Below, piece after piece: positions 25,071-33,716 of a stretch of 64,000 nt of DNA. The notes under the pieces were generated by a model. It was given only the letters and a program-made list of their open reading frames with translations, made no database searches and was not told the origin of the DNA. A program made the position numbers and the translations under genes. Position 1 is the stretch's first letter. Every line of letters starts with the position of its first letter. The DNA is from JBGQOJ01 sp052119585. Its GTDB lineage: Bacteria; Pseudomonadota; Alphaproteobacteria; Rhodobacterales; Rhodobacteraceae. The stretch is taken from the NCBI RefSeq assembly GCF_052119585.1, contig NZ_JBGQOJ010000008.1, positions 62,001 to 126,000 of the forward strand, written 5' to 3'.

Positions 25071-26837
25071 ATGACCTTTCAGATCGCAACTGTCCTTGGG
25101 CTTTTGGTTTTTGCCATGGGGCTTTACATGACCGAATGGGTTTCGGTCGATGTCGTCGCATTGGCCCTTTTGGCGGCGCTTATGCTGTTCGGCATATTGA
25201 CGCCCGCCGATGCGTTCGCGGCATTCGGCAGCGAGATCGTCATTATTCTTGCGGCGATCATGGTGCTTGCTGGCGCCATTGTGGAGGCGGGCGTCATGGA
25301 CTGGCTTGGCAACTATGCGAACAAGGTCGGCGGCACGCACCGTAACCGCGTTTCAATGCTGTTGCTTCTGGGGATATCGGCGGCAAGTTCCGCGTTGCTG
25401 AGCAATACCAACACGACTGCCATCATGATCTCGCCCGCCGTCGAGATGGCCCGCCGCGCCAAAATCAGTGCCAGCCGCATATTGATGCCGCTGGCCTATG
25501 CGTCGATGCTTGGCGGGTCGTGCACCTTGATCGGAACCTCTGCCAATCTGGCCAGCAGCGGCTTGATCACCCGGCTGGGAATGGAGCCGTTTTCACTGTT
25601 CGAATTTCTGGGGATTGGAACTGTAATCACCGTTATCGGCCTTGTCTGGCTGGTGTTTCCCGGTCAATGGCTGATTACGCCGCGAAGTCCGGTGGAGGAA
25701 GAGGGGCAATCCGAACCGCGCCGCTTCTTCACAACCCTTCGCTTGGCCAAAGGCTCTTCGGTGATCGACACGCCGATAGGGGGCCTGAATTTCAAGGATT
25801 TCGATGCCGATCTTCTAAGCGTCGACCGGGGCGGCAAGCGTCTGGACCCCCACCATTCCCGTAAGTTGAGAGAGGGGGACGAGTTGATCGTCCGGGCATC
25901 GCGGAACGGGCTGCTCAAGCTCAAGAAGTCGAAACTGTTCACTCTGGAACCTGACGAGCATTTTTCTATCCGGTATGGCGAAGACATGGTTCCGGTGATG
26001 GCCGAGGCTGTTGTGATGCCCCAATCGCGGCTGGTCGGGAAAACGCTGAAGCAGCTTCAGTTTTTCGATCAGTCCAGCGGTATCGTTCTGGCGATTTACC
26101 GCCGCACCCGCAGCCGACCTGCGCGTATCGAGAACATGCAGTTGCGCGCGGGCGATGTGCTGTTGCTTCAGGGGTCGCAGCAGGGCCTTAGGCGTATGCG
26201 CGGGAAAACAGACCTTCGCGTTCTGATGAGCGTTGACGAGACGGTCATCACCCCGCGGCAGGGTATTCTGACGTTAAGCGCGATGATCATTGCTGTGCTG
26301 GTGGGCGCACTGGGGATTGCACCTTTCTCGCTCAGTATTCTGATCGCGTTGCTGGTGGTGGTTCTGACCGGCGGGGTCACCATGCAGGAGGCCTACCGCC
26401 TGATCGAATGGCGGCTTCTGGTGGTGATTGCCGCGATGTCCGGGTTTGGGCTGGCGATGGAAACCAGCGGCACGGCGGAATATCTGGCGATGTATATCGT
26501 GCAAACCGTGGCGCCGTTCGGTTCGGTCTTTGCGATGGCGGCCTTTTGCGTTCTGGCGGTGCTGCTGACCCAACCGATGTCAAACGCAGGGGCTGCACTG
26601 ACGGTTATTCCCGTTGCCGTTGCCGCCGCCGAGGGGCTGGACCTGAACCCCCGGATGCTGGCCGTTCTGGTGACGTTGTCGGCCTCGCTTTCGTTTATAT
26701 CGCCGCTCGAACCCGCATGTTTGCTGGTCTATGATGTCGGGCGATACCGCTTTGTGGATTTCGTCAAGGCGGGGACGCCGCTGACGATCATCAGTGTTGC
26801 TATTCTTCTGGTTCTTGTGCCGCTGTTCTGGCCGTGA
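25071..26837 (+). CDS. SLC13/DASS-type anion transporter with RCK_C (TrkA_C) domains
   Basis: A 588-residue membrane protein. Hydrophobic helices at the start (TFQIATVLGLLVFAMGLYMTEW) and the family hairpin with ALLSNTNTTAIMISPAV are followed by a soluble insert at about 190-390 with two TrkA_C-like units (GGLNFKDFDADLLSVDRGG... and SRLVGKTLKQLQFFDQSSGIV). The second set of helices includes LLTQPMSNAGAALTVIPVAVA. Such proteins move sulfate or dicarboxylates with Na+. The substrate cannot be told. The start is uncertain (25071 or upstream in-frame Met at 25050 or 24990). It ends 38 bases inside the opposing disulfide oxidoreductase gene. Confidence 0.85.
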   Translation: MTFQIATVLGLLVFAMGLYMTEWVSVDVVALALLAALMLFGILTPADAFAAFGSEIVIILAAIMVLAGAIVEAGVMDWLGNYANKVGGTHRNRVSMLLLLGISAASSALLSNTNTTAIMISPAVEMARRAKISASRILMPLAYASMLGGSCTLIGTSANLASSGLITRLGMEPFSLFEFLGIGTVITVIGLVWLVFPGQWLITPRSPVEEEGQSEPRRFFTTLRLAKGSSVIDTPIGGLNFKDFDADLLSVDRGGKRLDPHHSRKLREGDELIVRASRNGLLKLKKSKLFTLEPDEHFSIRYGEDMVPVMAEAVVMPQSRLVGKTLKQLQFFDQSSGIVLAIYRRTRSRPARIENMQLRAGDVLLLQGSQQGLRRMRGKTDLRVLMSVDETVITPRQGILTLSAMIIAVLVGALGIAPFSLSILIALLVVVLTGGVTMQEAYRLIEWRLLVVIAAMSGFGLAMETSGTAEYLAMYIVQTVAPFGSVFAMAAFCVLAVLLTQPMSNAGAALTVIPVAVAAAEGLDLNPRMLAVLVTLSASLSFISPLEPACLLVYDVGRYRFVDFVKAGTPLTIISVAILLVLVPLFWP

Positions 26838-28278
26838 CAGGTGCGGCGGCATCGACCGGCGTGTCATCGCAGCGGAACGTCTCCAGCTCGGACTTGTCCG
26901 TTTCGACGGCGCACTGTTTACGTGCGCGGCGCAAGGCGCTGCGAACGATTTCTTCGTAGGTTGGATGATAAAACGGCATTTTCAGCAGATCGCCAAGGGT
27001 CGCGCCCTGTGCCAGCGCATAGGCGAACATATGCGCCAGATGTTCGGCATCTTGTGCGAACATCTCGACACCCAAAAGCCGTGCGGTGGCCTTTTCCGCA
27101 TAAACCCGGATCGCGCCGTCCCCGCTGCGGGCAAGTTGCGAACGGCCCTTGTTGCTGAATGAAGCCGGACCAACCGCGATTTCATCCTTGCGCTGTTTCA
27201 GGTCCGCCCAGCCAGCGCCGACGCTGGCAATCTGTGGATCGGTAAAGGTGACGTGAAGCGGAATGCGCCGCCGGAATGCGGTATCCTTGCCGCGAACGGC
27301 GTTGTAGCCTGCGATGCGACCTTCGTCGGCGGCTTCGTGCAAAAGCGGCCTGAGGCCGGAGACGTCGCCCGCAAGATAGACCCGTGTTCCCTGAATGGCG
27401 AGACAGGATTCGTTGACGTCGGGCTGGCCGTTTTCATTTACCCCGATGCCAAGATGCTGCAAACCCAGACCGTCCAGATTAGGCATCCGGCCCATGGCGA
27501 CCAGAACGCAATCCACCTGTGTCTGTCCGCCATCCCAGTGCATGGTCACCGCGCCGTCTGGTCCGGCTTTCGGCTCAACGGTCGCGGTGACAATCCTGAA
27601 CTCGGACTGCATGGCGGTCGATGCAAGGTCGTGCAGGTCGGGGTGGGATAACCCGCCAAAACCGGGCGAGGGATCAAACCCCGTCACTTCGACACCAAGC
27701 CGGGCAAGGGCCTGCCCCAATTCCAGCCCAACCGGCCCCAGTCCGATGACCGCGATGCGCGGCGGAAGCGTTTCGAGATCAAAGAAATCGTCGGTTGTGA
27801 AGACGCGCTTGCCCAGCGTTTCTGGCCATGTGGCGGGCATCACGGGGCTGCTTCCGGTGGCCACAATTGTGGCCCGTGGCCGAAAGACGCGGCCATTGGC
27901 ATGAAGCATCCCATCCTTCGCAAAGGCCGCCCTGTGCGGTATCAGGTGGTCACCTTTCCATGCGTCCATTCCCTTCACCACGCCAGAGACAAATCCATCC
28001 CGCAGGCGCCGTGTTTCAGACAATACTGCCTTTGCGTCGATCTGAAGGTGATCCGCCCCGCGAATCCCCAGTGCGCGGAAGCTGTGGCGCCTGTGAAAAT
28101 CATGCGCCGACTGAAGGAACGCCTTGGATGGCATACAGGCCACACGCGCACAGGTCGTGCCCAATGGCCCGGGGTCGAAAACCATATAGCTGTCGGTTTT
28201 TTTCACGACCTCGGCGCGCGCCGAAAGACCGGCAGTGCCTGCGCCCAGAATGGCAACGTCGATATCCTCGAGTGTCAT
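26800..28278 (-). CDS. Dihydrolipoamide dehydrogenase-like disulfide oxidoreductase
   Basis: A 492-residue class I pyridine nucleotide-disulfide oxidoreductase from ATG 28278 (GGAGG upstream). It has the FAD dinucleotide motif DVAILGAGTAGLSA, the redox-active pair C-A-R-V-A-C, a second NAD motif IAVIGLGPVGLELG, and the interface His-Glu in HPTYEE. The active-site context is T-T-C-A-R-V-A-C-M-P-S-K where lipoamide dehydrogenases have G-T-C-L-N-V-G-C-I-P-S-K, so it is an Lpd paralogue with unassigned disulfide substrate. It is the third gene of a minus-strand set with the HPF fusion and YbhB-like genes. Confidence 0.88.
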   Translation of the reverse strand: MTLEDIDVAILGAGTAGLSARAEVVKKTDSYMVFDPGPLGTTCARVACMPSKAFLQSAHDFHRRHSFRALGIRGADHLQIDAKAVLSETRRLRDGFVSGVVKGMDAWKGDHLIPHRAAFAKDGMLHANGRVFRPRATIVATGSSPVMPATWPETLGKRVFTTDDFFDLETLPPRIAVIGLGPVGLELGQALARLGVEVTGFDPSPGFGGLSHPDLHDLASTAMQSEFRIVTATVEPKAGPDGAVTMHWDGGQTQVDCVLVAMGRMPNLDGLGLQHLGIGVNENGQPDVNESCLAIQGTRVYLAGDVSGLRPLLHEAADEGRIAGYNAVRGKDTAFRRRIPLHVTFTDPQIASVGAGWADLKQRKDEIAVGPASFSNKGRSQLARSGDGAIRVYAEKATARLLGVEMFAQDAEHLAHMFAYALAQGATLGDLLKMPFYHPTYEEIVRSALRRARKQCAVETDKSELETFRCDDTPVDAAAPVTARTAAQEPEE

Positions 28279-28314
28279 GGTGGTCCTCCTTGGGGGCGAT
28301 GCGATCTGCCGCAA

Positions 28315-28893
28315 TCAACCGGCAGGGTTGTATTTCAAAGCGCTGATCGGGCGAACCGTGCTTGCCTGCGGGCCTATTTCGCTTTCGTCGGTCTGCACCA
28401 CCAGTTCGACGGTGTCGCGGGTTTGCAGCTGGTCAAAGTCGCCGTCGACGACGCTGTTCTTGTGGAAATAGACCAGCCGGTTGTCTGTTGCGATGATCTG
28501 GCCATAGCCCTGATCGTGGTGGATTTCGACGATCTTTCCCTGAAGCGGTCCGTCATGGGTCTTTACGTCGCCGCCAATCTTCTGCTTCCAGCGCTTGATT
28601 TCGCGCGCCATCGAGGCGAAGGCATCGCGCACTGCCACCTTGAGATGCTCGTGTTCGGCGGTGTCATTCTGCTGGTGGTGAACGACGAGTTCATCGCCCG
28701 GCACGCGAACCTCGATGGTCACCTCGTAGAGGTTCCCCTTTTTCTGGCTGTTGTGCGGGGCACGAATATAGACATGGCAACTGGTGATCTGATCTGCGAA
28801 TTGTTCCAGATGGTCGACCTTTTCCTGAACCAGCGCCTTGATCTCGTCGGTTGGCGTTACGTTTTTGAAAGCAAGTTCCAAAGGGGTTTGCAT
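28315..28893 (-). CDS. HPF/RaiA ribosome-associated domain fused to a cold-shock domain
   Basis: 192 residues. Residues 1 to about 105 form an HPF/YfiA-type fold (MQTPLELAFKNVTPTDEI, then CHVYIRAPHNSQKKGNLYEVTIEV and a helix HLKVAVRDAFASMAREI). Residues about 115-190 form a cold-shock-like OB fold (QGKIVEIHHDQGYGQIIATD, LVYFHKNSVV). HPF proteins bind the small-subunit decoding region and hibernate ribosomes. A cold-shock tail in place of the usual long-HPF dimerisation domain suggests coupling to RNA binding. It lies between the YbhB-like and disulfide oxidoreductase genes. Confidence 0.88.
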   Translation of the reverse strand: MQTPLELAFKNVTPTDEIKALVQEKVDHLEQFADQITSCHVYIRAPHNSQKKGNLYEVTIEVRVPGDELVVHHQQNDTAEHEHLKVAVRDAFASMAREIKRWKQKIGGDVKTHDGPLQGKIVEIHHDQGYGQIIATDNRLVYFHKNSVVDGDFDQLQTRDTVELVVQTDESEIGPQASTVRPISALKYNPAG

Positions 28894-28921
28894 GTTGTGC
28901 TACTCCTTAAATCTGATGCCG

Positions 28922-28935
28922 TTGATCCGAACCAA
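28922..28935. promoter_or_regulatory. Weak Crp/Fnr-type site before the HPF gene
   Basis: TTGAT-CCGA-ACCAA is one base from the Fnr consensus TTGAT-N4-ATCAA. It lies 29 bases before the HPF-fusion start, in the gap after the YbhB-like gene, so it may serve an internal promoter. Weaker than the others. Confidence 0.3.
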
Positions 28936-28973
28936 GTCGGGGATTCAGCGGGAACACCGCCGACAATGTCGCG

Positions 28974-29438
28974 CTATTTACGGGCATACATTCCGACAAG
29001 TTCAGTGAATTCCAGAATGTAGGGCTGCGCGAGGCGCATGATCTCGACACATGTGGCACCGGAGGCCGCAGATGTGATGTGATCACCAAGCGCACTGAGC
29101 CGAAAGTGATAGGCGTGGGGTTTATCGCCGCGTGGCGGGCAGGGGCCGCCATATCCGGGTTTTCCGAAGTCGTTGATTGCCTGTCGGAATCCGGGCTCCA
29201 GCGTTTCGGGGCCAAAGCCCGCGCGCAGGGCGGACCATGTGGGCGGGATCGAATACGCCGCCCAGTGGTGAAAGATGCCGCCCGGCGCATCGGTATCATC
29301 GCAGACCAGCAAAAGCTCCTTTGTGCCGTCCGGCACACCCGTCCAGCCAAAGGCCGGAGAGAGGTTCTCTCCGTCACAGGTAAACCGTTCGGGAATCGTT
29401 TCGCCCATCTTGAAATCCGGACTGGTCAGCGTCAGCAT
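28974..29438 (-). CDS. YbhB/YbcL-family PEBP-like protein
   Basis: 154 residues from ATG 29438, behind a purine-rich site. It carries the phosphatidylethanolamine-binding/Raf-kinase-inhibitor-like fold motifs: FTCDGENLSPAFGWTGVPDGT, the DDTDAPGG turn, FHHWAAYSIP, and GKPGYGGPCPPRGDKPHAYHFRLSAL. The family binds small anions or phospholipid heads, but its bacterial role is unclear. First gene of the minus-strand set ybhB-like, hpf-fusion, disulfide oxidoreductase. Confidence 0.9.
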   Translation of the reverse strand: MLTLTSPDFKMGETIPERFTCDGENLSPAFGWTGVPDGTKELLLVCDDTDAPGGIFHHWAAYSIPPTWSALRAGFGPETLEPGFRQAINDFGKPGYGGPCPPRGDKPHAYHFRLSALGDHITSAASGATCVEIMRLAQPYILEFTELVGMYARK

Positions 29439-29496
29439 GGCGCGCTCCTTCGGTTGAAATACAAGGACAGTCTGCGCGGATATCGGCACGTCGGCA

Positions 29497-29510
29497 TTGA
29501 CGTCTGTTAA
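29497..29510. promoter_or_regulatory. Crp/Fnr-type operator before the ybhB-hpf operon
   Basis: TTGAC-GTCT-GTTAA shares both half-sites with the site before ligA; only the 4-base spacer differs. It lies 59 bases before the YbhB-like start. Confidence 0.5.
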
Positions 29511-29549
29511 TCTGATGGGGTCACGCGGCGCCTTTTCTATCCGCAGCTA

Positions 29550-29563
29550 TTGATTTTGATTAA
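29550..29563. promoter_or_regulatory. Crp/Fnr-type operator before the P-type ATPase
   Basis: TTGAT-TTTG-ATTAA is one base from the Fnr consensus. It lies 95 bases before the ATPase GTG and 53 bases (start to start) from the site at 29497, so the two sites sit between divergent operons. Confidence 0.5.
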
Positions 29564-29657
29564 TGCCGGTCAGGCCGCATCGGGGCATTCTTTGTCTGGT
29601 ATTGCAGGCGGCGCGGTTGCGTCGCGCGGTGCCGGACCTTGAACCGCAGGAGGCGAT

Positions 29658-32483
29658 GTGCCCGATTACACGCTCGACAGACCCTTCGCGCAACCGTTGC
29701 AGGACGTTGCAAGCCGGTTGAAGGCCGACCTGACCAAGGGGCTGGACGAGGCCGGGGCGCGGGCAAGGCTTGAAACCTGCGGGCCGAACCAGCTGCGCAC
29801 GAACAAGAAGAAAAGCACGCTGCTGATCCTTGTGCATCAGTTCAACAGCGTCATCGTCTGGCTGCTGACCGGGGCTGCGGCGATGTCGTTCGTTCTGGGT
29901 GACATCGCCGAGGGCCTTGCGATTGTCGTTGTGCTGTTGATCAACGGGGCCATCGGGTTTTTTACCGAACTCAGGGCGGCGCGGTCGATGGAGGCCCTGA
30001 TGGAGATCGCACAGGTGCAAACGCGCGTGCGGCGGGGTGGCGAAGTGCGCAAGATCGATGCGCACGACCTTGTGCCGGGGGATGTGGTGATCCTTGAGGC
30101 CGGTGATGTTGTCACGGCGGATCTGCGGTTGAGCGAAGCCTCTAACCTTCAGGTGGACGAATCCGTGCTGACGGGAGAATCCGCGCCGGTCGGCAAATCC
30201 ACCGAGGCAATCGCACAGGACGCGGCCCTGGGGGACCGCGCCAGCATGGCGTTCAAGGGAACGGCCATCACGCAGGGCACGGGCGAGGGTCTGGTGGTTG
30301 CAACCGGTATGGCAACCGAAATTGGCCGGATCAGCGATCTGGCGCAGACTGCCGCAGCCGAGGCCGCACCCCTTGAACGCAGGCTTGACCGGCTGGGGCA
30401 TCGGCTGGTCTGGCTGACGCTGGTGTTCGCGGGGGTGACGGTCGGGGCCGGTGTTTTGCGGGGGCATGATGTGGCGGTGATGGTGCAGATGGGCGTTGCG
30501 CTGGCTGTCGCCGCCGTGCCCGAGGGTCTGCCGGTTGTCGCGACGCTGTGTCTGGCGCGCGGGATGTGGCGGATGAGCCGGCGCAACGCCCTGATCACGC
30601 GGCTGTCGTCGGTGGAAACGCTGGGGGCGACGACGGTGATCCTGACGGACAAGACCGGCACACTGACGGAAAACCGCATGACGGCGGTGCGCTATTTGCT
30701 GGCCGGGGCGGATGTGGATGTGAAACGCAACGGCGACAAACCGGAATTTGCGGAGGGGCAGAACCCCCTTGATCCGTCGTCTGACGAACGCCTTGGCTGG
30801 GCAATCCGGATCGGGGCGCTGTGCAACACCGCCGACCTTGGCGACGGGTCCAAGGACGGGCGGGCAGGCGACCCGATGGAAATAGCGCTATTGTCGATCG
30901 CCCGCGCTGCGGGACTTGGGCGGGCGGGCCTGCTTGAGGATCGGGCCGAGGTGCGCGAGCACGCCTTTGATCCGGGTGCCAAGATGATGGCCACGGTGCA
31001 CCGCGACGCCGACGGCTATCTTGTGGCGGTCAAGGGCGCCCCCGAGGCGGTGATCGACCTGTGCGACCATGTCATGACACCGGATGGCCCGAAGGATATG
31101 GACGACACCACACGCGAGGACTGGACGGCGCGCGGTGCGGCGGCAGCGGGGGAAGGTCTGCGGCTGTTGGCTTTGGCATTGAAACACGCGGGCACCAGGG
31201 ACGCGGACCCCTATGCGGGGCTGACGCTGGTGGGGCTTGTGTGCCTTCTGGACCCGTTGCGAAGCGATGTGACCGATGCAATCAAGGCCAGCCGCGCGGC
31301 GGGCGTTCGGGTGGTCATGCTGACCGGTGATCATGCGGATACCGCCGAAACCATCGCGCGGCAGGCAGGTCTGGGGGATGGCGATCTGATCGTGGTCGAA
31401 GGCACCGAACTTGCCGGTATCGACACGGACACTGTCAGTGACGCAGAGTGCAGGCGGATCCTGTCGGCGCATGTCTTTGCCCGTGTCGCGCCGGAAACCA
31501 AACTGACGCTTGTGGCGCTGTATCAGAAGGCCGGGCATGTGGTGGCGATGACCGGCGACGGGGTCAATGATGCGCCTGCGCTGAAAAAGGCCGATATAGG
31601 CATTGCCATGGGCAAGCGCGGCACGCAGGTCGCAAAAGAGGCGGCCGATATGGTTCTGCAGGACGATGCCTTTGCAACCATTATCGCGGCGATGCGTCAG
31701 GGGCGGGTGATTTTCGACAACATCCGCAAGTTCGTGGTGTATCTGATGTCCTGCAATGTCAGCGAGGTGATGGTGGTCGGGATTGCCGTGGGGGCCGGAT
31801 TGCCAGCGCCGCTTTTGCCGTTGCAGATCCTGTTTCTGAACCTTGTGACAGATGTGTTTCCCGCCTTCGCGCTTGGGCTGGGGCGGGGTGACGACAATAT
31901 CATGCGCAAGCCGCCGCGCGATCCCGAACAGGCGATCGTGAACCGCCCGCGATGGGTGTTGATCGGCGCTTTGGGCGCGGCGGTGACTGTTGCGACACTC
32001 GGGGCGTTTGTGCTTGCCCTCAATTGGCTTCATCTGGACCCCAGACCAGCCGTCACGGTGGCCTTTCTGACGCTTGCCCTGGCGCAGCTTTGGAATGTGT
32101 TCAATGTGCGCGACCGCGATGCGGGGATTTTGATGAACGAGGTCACGCGCAATGCCTATGTCTGGGGGGCGCTTTTGCTGTGCCTTTGCCTGATCGGGCT
32201 GGCGCTTTGGCTGCCGTGGTTGGCGGGGATCCTTGGTCTTCCCGATCCGGGTTGGAACGGTCTGGCCCTTTCGGCGGGGGCCAGTCTTGTTCCGCTTGGT
32301 CTGGGGCAGGGGTGGCTTCTTTTGGCCCGCCCCGGCAGGCCGGACCGCAAAGAGACGCGGCGCGGGGGCCAGGTCGGGCGGGCCGCGCTACAAAAGAGCC
32401 AGCGTCAATGTCGGGAAAACGGCGATGGCGATCAGAGACACGAGCATGACAAGGATATAGGGCAGGGTGCCCAGAAAGATTGA
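29658..32483 (+). CDS. P2-type cation-transporting ATPase
   Basis: A 941-residue pump from GTG 29658, which has AGGAGG six bases upstream. It carries the actuator TGES (LTGESAPVGK), TM4 motif AVPEGLP, phosphorylated Asp331 in DKTGTLTEN, the P-domain TGDGVNDAPALKKAD, and a TM6 segment FLNLVTDVFPAFALG with the Asn/Thr/Asp trio of SERCA-like Ca2+ pumps. Ca2+ or a related cation is likely, but unproven. The last about 32 residues are charged (RENGDGDQRHEHDKDIGQ) and overlap the opposing dctM gene by 96 bases, so the natural C-terminus may once have been shorter. A Crp/Fnr-type box precedes it. Confidence 0.93.
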   Translation: MPDYTLDRPFAQPLQDVASRLKADLTKGLDEAGARARLETCGPNQLRTNKKKSTLLILVHQFNSVIVWLLTGAAAMSFVLGDIAEGLAIVVVLLINGAIGFFTELRAARSMEALMEIAQVQTRVRRGGEVRKIDAHDLVPGDVVILEAGDVVTADLRLSEASNLQVDESVLTGESAPVGKSTEAIAQDAALGDRASMAFKGTAITQGTGEGLVVATGMATEIGRISDLAQTAAAEAAPLERRLDRLGHRLVWLTLVFAGVTVGAGVLRGHDVAVMVQMGVALAVAAVPEGLPVVATLCLARGMWRMSRRNALITRLSSVETLGATTVILTDKTGTLTENRMTAVRYLLAGADVDVKRNGDKPEFAEGQNPLDPSSDERLGWAIRIGALCNTADLGDGSKDGRAGDPMEIALLSIARAAGLGRAGLLEDRAEVREHAFDPGAKMMATVHRDADGYLVAVKGAPEAVIDLCDHVMTPDGPKDMDDTTREDWTARGAAAAGEGLRLLALALKHAGTRDADPYAGLTLVGLVCLLDPLRSDVTDAIKASRAAGVRVVMLTGDHADTAETIARQAGLGDGDLIVVEGTELAGIDTDTVSDAECRRILSAHVFARVAPETKLTLVALYQKAGHVVAMTGDGVNDAPALKKADIGIAMGKRGTQVAKEAADMVLQDDAFATIIAAMRQGRVIFDNIRKFVVYLMSCNVSEVMVVGIAVGAGLPAPLLPLQILFLNLVTDVFPAFALGLGRGDDNIMRKPPRDPEQAIVNRPRWVLIGALGAAVTVATLGAFVLALNWLHLDPRPAVTVAFLTLALAQLWNVFNVRDRDAGILMNEVTRNAYVWGALLLCLCLIGLALWLPWLAGILGLPDPGWNGLALSAGASLVPLGLGQGWLLLARPGRPDRKETRRGGQVGRAALQKSQRQCRENGDGDQRHEHDKDIGQGAQKD

Positions 32484-33716
32484 TTCAACGCTGACAGAGG
32501 GATCATCCAGCGTGTTGTGCACGGTGAACACCGATATTCCGAAAGGCGGCGTCAGCAGCCCGATTTCCACGGCGATCACGGTGACAATCCCGAAATGGAT
32601 CAGATCGAACCCCATGGTCTGGGCGATGGGGGCCGCGATCGGCACCATGATCAGCAGGATGGAACTGGAGTCGAGGATCATCCCCAAAAGCAAAAGCAGA
32701 ACGACGTAAAGCAACAAAAAGGCATAGGGGCTTAGCCCGCCCATGCGCACAAGGTCGCCAATGGCATTCGGAATGCCCGCAACGGACAACATGCGGCTGT
32801 AGAAGCCCGCAGCGATCAGCAGGATCAGAATGCCGACCGAGACCATGCCCGTCTGGCTTAGCACTTCCCAGATGCGCTGGCGGTTCAGTTTGCGCCGGGC
32901 CAGTGCGATGACCAAAGCGCCGAAGGCCCCGATGCCGCCTGCCTCTGTCGGGGTGAAAAAGCCGCTGTAAAGGCCACCCAGAACCAGCACCACAAGCAGC
33001 AGGATCGGCACCAGTTTCACCGCCATTTCGCGCCCCGTCATCCGGTTGCCGATTTGGGCCACCCCGCGCATCCGCACAAGTTCGGGGTCGTCGAAGACAA
33101 AGTTGGGCCGGTATCTTGCCAGCAGGATGATCATCGCGACAAACCCCAAGGCAAGCATCAGGCCGGGGATGACACCTGCGATGAACATCCCCCCGATCGA
33201 AACCTCGGCCAGAACGCCATAGATTATCAGCAACAGGCTGGGCGGGATCAACATGCCCAGAACCGAACTGCCCGCGACGGTGCCCGCTGCAAATCCCGCG
33301 CTATAGCCGTGGCGGCGCATTTCCGGCACGGCCACGCGGGTGAACACGGCGGCGGATGCGATAGAAACCCCGGTCACGGCGGCAAAGACCGTATTGGCGG
33401 CAACGGTTGCAACGCCCAATCCGCCCGCCAGCCGGCGCAGCAATTCCTCGGCCACTTCGAATGTGTCGCGCCCGATGTTCGATATGCTGACCAAAAGGCC
33501 CATCAGAACGAACAGCGGTATGGTTGCGAACAGGTAATCCGCGATGCCGTTGTAGGCCGTGATCGACAAAAGCCGCATGGCAAGTTCGAAATTGTCCCGG
33601 ATGATCCAGACGCCGGCAAAGGCAACGACAAACAGGGCAATCGCGATTTCCATACCGATCAGAACCAGAAACACCAGCGCGACAATCAGCAGAATTCCAA
33701 TCGTAAGTGCAGTCAT
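32388..33716 (-). CDS. dctM: TRAP transporter large permease DctM
   Basis: A 442-residue multi-helix membrane protein of the TRAP large-subunit (DctM) family, with the conserved ATVAANTVFAAVTGVSIASAAVF and GTVAGSSVLGMLIPPSLLLIIYGVLAEVSIG segments. It couples Na+ influx to solute uptake with DctQ and DctP. Its start overlaps the dctQ stop by 4 bases. Last gene of the cluster 39198 to 32388. Its 3' end overlaps the P-type ATPase gene on the other strand. Confidence 0.95.
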   Translation of the reverse strand: MTALTIGILLIVALVFLVLIGMEIAIALFVVAFAGVWIIRDNFELAMRLLSITAYNGIADYLFATIPLFVLMGLLVSISNIGRDTFEVAEELLRRLAGGLGVATVAANTVFAAVTGVSIASAAVFTRVAVPEMRRHGYSAGFAAGTVAGSSVLGMLIPPSLLLIIYGVLAEVSIGGMFIAGVIPGLMLALGFVAMIILLARYRPNFVFDDPELVRMRGVAQIGNRMTGREMAVKLVPILLLVVLVLGGLYSGFFTPTEAGGIGAFGALVIALARRKLNRQRIWEVLSQTGMVSVGILILLIAAGFYSRMLSVAGIPNAIGDLVRMGGLSPYAFLLLYVVLLLLLGMILDSSSILLIMVPIAAPIAQTMGFDLIHFGIVTVIAVEIGLLTPPFGISVFTVHNTLDDPSVSVESIFLGTLPYILVMLVSLIAIAVFPTLTLALL

